From Ulota crispa (lineage: Eukaryota; Streptophyta; Bryopsida; Orthotrichales; Orthotrichaceae): 64,000 nucleotides of DNA. How positions within the stretch are numbered: position 1 is the stretch's first letter; each line of letters opens with the position of its first letter. Shown one piece after another: positions 59,999 through 64,000 of this stretch. Position numbers and translations under genes: made by a program. The stretch spans positions 14,814,868-14,878,867 of the forward strand of contig OY987246.1 in NCBI GenBank assembly GCA_963920765.1, in the 5' to 3' direction. The notes below the pieces were generated by a model that worked only from the letters and a program-made list of their open reading frames with translations, had not been told where the DNA came from and searched no databases.

Positions 59999-60850
59999 CA
60001 ACAAGCTTACCAATTGCCTATTTCAGCCATTCAGTTTTTTGGTGAAACATGGAGTATAATTGGAATATTTTCTTGAAAAAATTACCATTGCATCTTTGTG
60101 CAATGCCAAGCAAGTGTTCCAAATTTTAATTCCCAAAAACCAAAACTCCATTTTTGGTGAATTGTTTTGTAAGAAATTCATGGTTTTACATGATAATTTA
60201 TTGAAAAACATTGGTGATGAATTTTTGAGTTTTGATTCCATGGATATGTAGGAAACATCCATACGCACATCTTCCATGCTAAAAATATCCCCATTAAGTA
60301 ACAATAAAAAAATTTATCTACAAAAGATTCAATAAGACTTGTGATAGGCCCAAATTTTATAATATTTATTTTTTTGTTTTTTAACTAGCTTTCTCATCAA
60401 GTAAACAAAATATTATTCTTAGGGATATCAATTTAGTTAAATATTTGAGTCCAACCAAAAAATTGGTTTTCATAGAAAAATATAAATTTTACAATATTTG
60501 GGCCTATCACAAGTTTCATTGAATCTTTCGTAGATAAAGTTTTTGTTACTTACGCAGGTTCTTTTTAGCATGGAAGATGTGTGTATGGATGTTTCCTACA
60601 TATCCATGGAACCAAATCTCAAAAATTCATCACCAATGTTTTTTAATAAATTATCATGTAACACCATGAATTTCTTACAAAACAATTCACCAAAAATGGA
60701 GTTTTGGTTTTTGGGAATCAAAATTTGGTATACTTGCTTGGCATTGCAAAAGGATGCAATGGTCATTTTTGTAACAAAAGCATTCTAATTATAGTCCATG
60801 TTTCATCAACAAAACCAAATGGCTGAAATAGGCAATTGGTAAGGTTGTTG
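59999..60850. mobile_element. Large foldback element with TA flanks
   Basis: Nearly the whole 852 bp folds into two arms of about 400 bp. The ends are CAACAAGCTTACCAATTGCC and its near mirror, flanked by TA (59997-59998 and 60851-60852). Because the arms are mirrored, each strand shows the same open frame (minus 60023-60304 and plus 60543-60788, sharing NSPKMEFWFLGIKIW). These frames look like by-products of the inverted repeat and match no family I know. Confidence 0.75.
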
Positions 60851-60853
60851 TAC

Positions 60854-63366
60854 CCTACTATACAATAGGAAAGTTGTACGAGGTAGAGTCACTTCATACA
60901 CTTTCTAATGTACCCAACCTATGCTCAATAAATGTTAAGAGTGTCAAATCTTAAGGACCTTGTGGAGGGTTCATAATTTTGCCAAACTTTGGTCCTTTGG
61001 GGTATTCAAATATTAAAGAGTTCATCTTGTTGGATTTCTCAATATTGCTATTTCACATCTTTATACTAAGTGTGATATTTATTAATTTGGAAAAAAACTT
61101 ACTTTCTGGACTTTTGGATTTTATGTTCTTGAAGGAATGTTCAATAAATATTCTTTAAAGGATCTAAAACTCAAAAATCCCAAAATTTGGTTTTTCCCAA
61201 GTAGGCTACTTGTATTTGGAAACATTGGAAGTGGTTGCCATAGTTCGGGGAGCTTTTTAAGTTTAACCAGCCAATATCCTACATATTCTTGGGCCAACCG
61301 GTTGTCTAAAGTATACTCCTGACAAGGGTGTTTTTTTTTGGCGTTTAAATGCCAAATTTGCTATTGTCAAATTTGATATTAACTAATGCACTGCTATCCT
61401 TAGTAAAATGCTCCTCACCTAAGATGGCACGTAGCAATGCTACAATACAAAAAAAAAATCTTGCTCCCAAAAATGTTATCATTTTTTTCCTCTTAAATGG
61501 TCAATTTTTTTCCTATACTTTTGAATTCAATTCAACAATTCTCAAAATCAACTGGCTAGCTAATAACTAAATGCCGATACTGCCCGTACATTGGTGGTTG
61601 CACCTCTTTTTACGCGCAAAAATTGGTTGCAACTTTTTTTTAGCCAAAAACCCTTGAAGCTCGTTTTCAATTGTAATTGTTGGATGTCGTTTTTACATGC
61701 TCTTTTCAAATAACATTTTTCAATTCGGATTGTATCCATACTACTTAGCGGGAGGATTTCTCTCCCTTTGTGCCCTTTGCCAAACTCTTTCAAAACTCTG
61801 GAACAAGTTGTAAGAATAAAAGGACCCCTCCTAGGCCCTAGCCCCTAGGCATAGCAATGCCCTTCTTTGCAACAATCACATATGTTTAGCTGGAGCAAAG
61901 CGCTTGCTCATGTACTAATATTTGACTAAATTTAGAATATTCAACATTTATTTATAATGATCCATAATTTCATATGCAAAACATTGGTAAACTTTGGAAT
62001 GTTTTGCATATAGTGTATGCAAAATAAATAGTAAACCTTTGTAGAATGTTGAGATATGTATGCAAAATATAATTAGAGGGTCTATGTCCCCCAACGTTGA
62101 AAAATCTCCTTATGTTTTGAAAACAGAGTCCAAAATTACACAAATAATCAAAATTTAGTTAAATATGACTGATTTGAGGAGAATTTTGTCTTCATATCAA
62201 ATGTCCAGTGACACCAAAGATGAGCCCTTTTTCAAGCTTGGAAGGATTCAAAAACATTTTTTAAATATGTGTTTACAGTTACAAAATTCCCTTGCACTAT
62301 AGCATCATAGCAACAATAGAACTAACGGAAGGATGTTTTTCCTTCAAAGAGATTTTATAAAATGATAAGTGAGATGATGTCAAGATAAATAAAATCCAAA
62401 TCTTGGATTTTAACGATTTTGAATAGGCATTTATTCATAAAATCAGCATCATAGCCTTCAAGTATATGGCATTATGCTTCTTTTTTTTGAAATTGGTATA
62501 ATTGGTAATAAGTTATAAATTCTCAAGGCATTCAATAAGCTCTTGAAAATTATTGCACATGGCATGGGGCTTTGTATTTGTGGGTTTTTAGTACATAAAG
62601 TTAAATGAATAAAAAACTAATTTTTAGTTAAATGGTTTTATTGTGAATATCGAGGTTTGAAGTTTTTCTAATAAAATATTGTTTCAAAACAAACAAAAAT
62701 CAGATCTTTCCAATGTGAAGGATAAAAAAAAACACATTCCTAGCAAAATTTTCGTTTCTTCTCAATCTTTTCTTTGACAATAGATGCTAATAGAAACCCG
62801 TTAGACATTATTGTAAGTTGCCTTGGAATCCTAGTTTGTCTCTTTTCATAAATATTAAAATTTATTTATTTCTCAATGTATCTAAATGCTAGATAGGTCA
62901 TAATAATATGGCAAGTAGAGAAGAACAAACATCATCTATGATCTTTTTTTTTTTATAAAAGTAGACAATTCAACTTCAAAACCAAGATAACAATTAATTT
63001 ACGTGTCATTCTAATACAATGGAGTATGATCAAAAATATATTAATAAGTCTTTTGAAGATTTAAGGTTAGTTGGCCGCTTGGCCAAAGTTACCCAATTCA
63101 TGAAGGAATTAATTTCACGTTGAAGTAACAGCAATGGTAATTTTTGGGTTTGGAGTTCATGCATGTGCTTAATGAGCAGTGCTACTGCTATGGCAATTTG
63201 ACACAACAATAATCTCATTCTGAAATTTGAAAAAATTTATTTTGAAAATTTTGAAAATATATTTCCAAAATTCTAGAGGTTCTTCTTATATTCCTTAAAA
63301 CCTTTTCCTTGAGACTTCAAAGATAAAAGTGAAACTTTATTGTTTGAGGTATCCTAGATTTTTAAA
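60854..63366. other. AT-rich intergenic stretch with one TTAA-family end remnant
   Basis: TTTGGTCCTTTGGGG near 61000 resembles a family X right end but has no TTAA next to it. Near 61347 a TTTGGCGTTTAAATGCCAAA palindrome resembles the GGCGTTTAAACGCC at 43490. No gene was seen. Confidence 0.4.
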
Positions 63367-63771
63367 GGGAATTGGTATATGCACACATGGGGTTGATATT
63401 TGCAACCCCTGGGGTAAGATTTAGATTTCTACCATCATAAAGCTGAATTTGAGAATTTTGAATTCAAATTTGGACTTAGAGACCATGATTTAGTGTAGAA
63501 CCTTTAAAAATGTTGCAATTCAACAACACCCAATAAAAAAATTTAGCTAGGGAGAAAAGTGTTACTTTTACTTTTGTTTGTAAAAAAGATAAGCTTTTTC
63601 ATTGGGTGTTGTTGAATTGCAACTTTTTTGCAATATCAGACTAAAGTCATGGTCTCTAAGTTCAAATCTGAATTCAAATTTCTCAAATTCAAGTTTATGA
63701 TGGTAGAAGTTTAAAACTTATCCCAAGGGGGGTGTGCTAATATCAACCCTAGTGTGTATATATCAATTCCC
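63367..63771. mobile_element. hAT-like MITE with imperfect 8-bp flanks
   Basis: A 405-bp foldback element starting GGGAATTGGTATATGCACAC and ending with the near mirror (GTGTGTATATATCAATTCCC). The arms continue through TTCTACCATCATAAA and GTTGCAATTCAACAACACCC and their mirrors. Flanks TTTTTAAA (63359-63366) and TTATTAAA (63772-63779) match at 7 of 8 positions, which would suit an aged hAT-type duplication. Confidence 0.7.
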
Positions 63772-64000
63772 TTATTAAAATGCAATATATCATTCAAAGA
63801 TATTGGCTTGTTTTATATAGAATAAACTACTTCATTGAGTGTCTATGCCAATTTATGTGAGGATATGTGAGGAGATGTGAGGATATAAGATCCAATCTTA
63901 GTTTTCTATCTTTGCAATTACACAATTACAATAATTTGTATAGTGGATTTTCTCTAAAGGTATTTCAAAGCATTAGAAAGAGATTGACATAGTAAAATTT

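Noticed and set aside
60023..60788. Two similar proteins on opposite strands as a divergent gene pair
   Set aside because: The similarity comes from one inverted repeat with mirrored ends; the frames have no start context, domain or family support.
1..64000. CRISPR arrays, bacterial operons, tRNA or rRNA genes
   Set aside because: None seen. The tandem arrays lack spacers, the genes have spliceosomal introns, and I noticed no tRNA-like or rRNA-like sequence, although a small tRNA could be missed by eye.

Overview
This window looks like nuclear DNA of a land plant. It holds only four recognisable protein-coding genes, all intron-rich with GT-AG introns, in 64 kb of AT-rich, low-complexity sequence full of short inverted-repeat transposons. 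The gene families (a plant NT-C2 protein, membrane-anchored plant-type glutaminyl cyclase, GH17-X8 beta-1,3-glucanase and ABCG half-transporter) are plant or streptophyte in character. A non-seed plant such as a bryophyte would fit, but I cannot fix the clade from the sequence.

Layout. 1-8.1 kb: transposon debris, including adjacent TTAA-flanked elements, a MULE-like MITE with a 9-bp target duplication and one element nested in another. 8.2-13.6 kb (+): NT-C2 domain gene, four coding exons and 756 aa, with a long GC-rich leader and probable 5'UTR intron. 15.2-19.2 kb (+): glutaminyl-peptide cyclotransferase, eleven exons and 334 aa, with a signal anchor. 19.2-39.3 kb: no intact gene; several transposon families, a 24-bp tandem array and a GC-rich island bounded by related terminal motifs. 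39.9-42.9 kb (+): secreted GH17 endo-beta-1,3-glucanase with Pro-rich linker and X8/CBM43 domain, four exons and 512 aa. 42.9-48 kb: repeats. 57.0-48.0 kb (-): ABCG half-size transporter, eleven coding exons and 687 aa, whose 3' half is spread by transposon-filled introns. 57.4-64 kb: more inverted-repeat elements.

The genes are not an operon or an evident cluster. The glucanase acts at the cell wall or callose. The ABCG protein resembles the group that exports cuticular lipid. The cyclase would form pyroglutamate at the N terminus of secretory proteins. The NT-C2 protein has no settled biochemical role.

The most unusual content is the transposon population. At least eight elements or ends share a boundary TTAA (or a one-base variant) followed by CCC or CCCCT. 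They form several non-autonomous families: a 0.9-kb family with two full copies, another 0.9-kb family with two homologous copies, and an element with a perfect 14-bp terminal inverted repeat. A separate MITE family is flanked by exact 4-bp duplications in all three copies (CAAA, AATT, ATAG). No transposase is visible here. All exon models were read by eye from reading frame, splice sites and family conservation, without transcript evidence.
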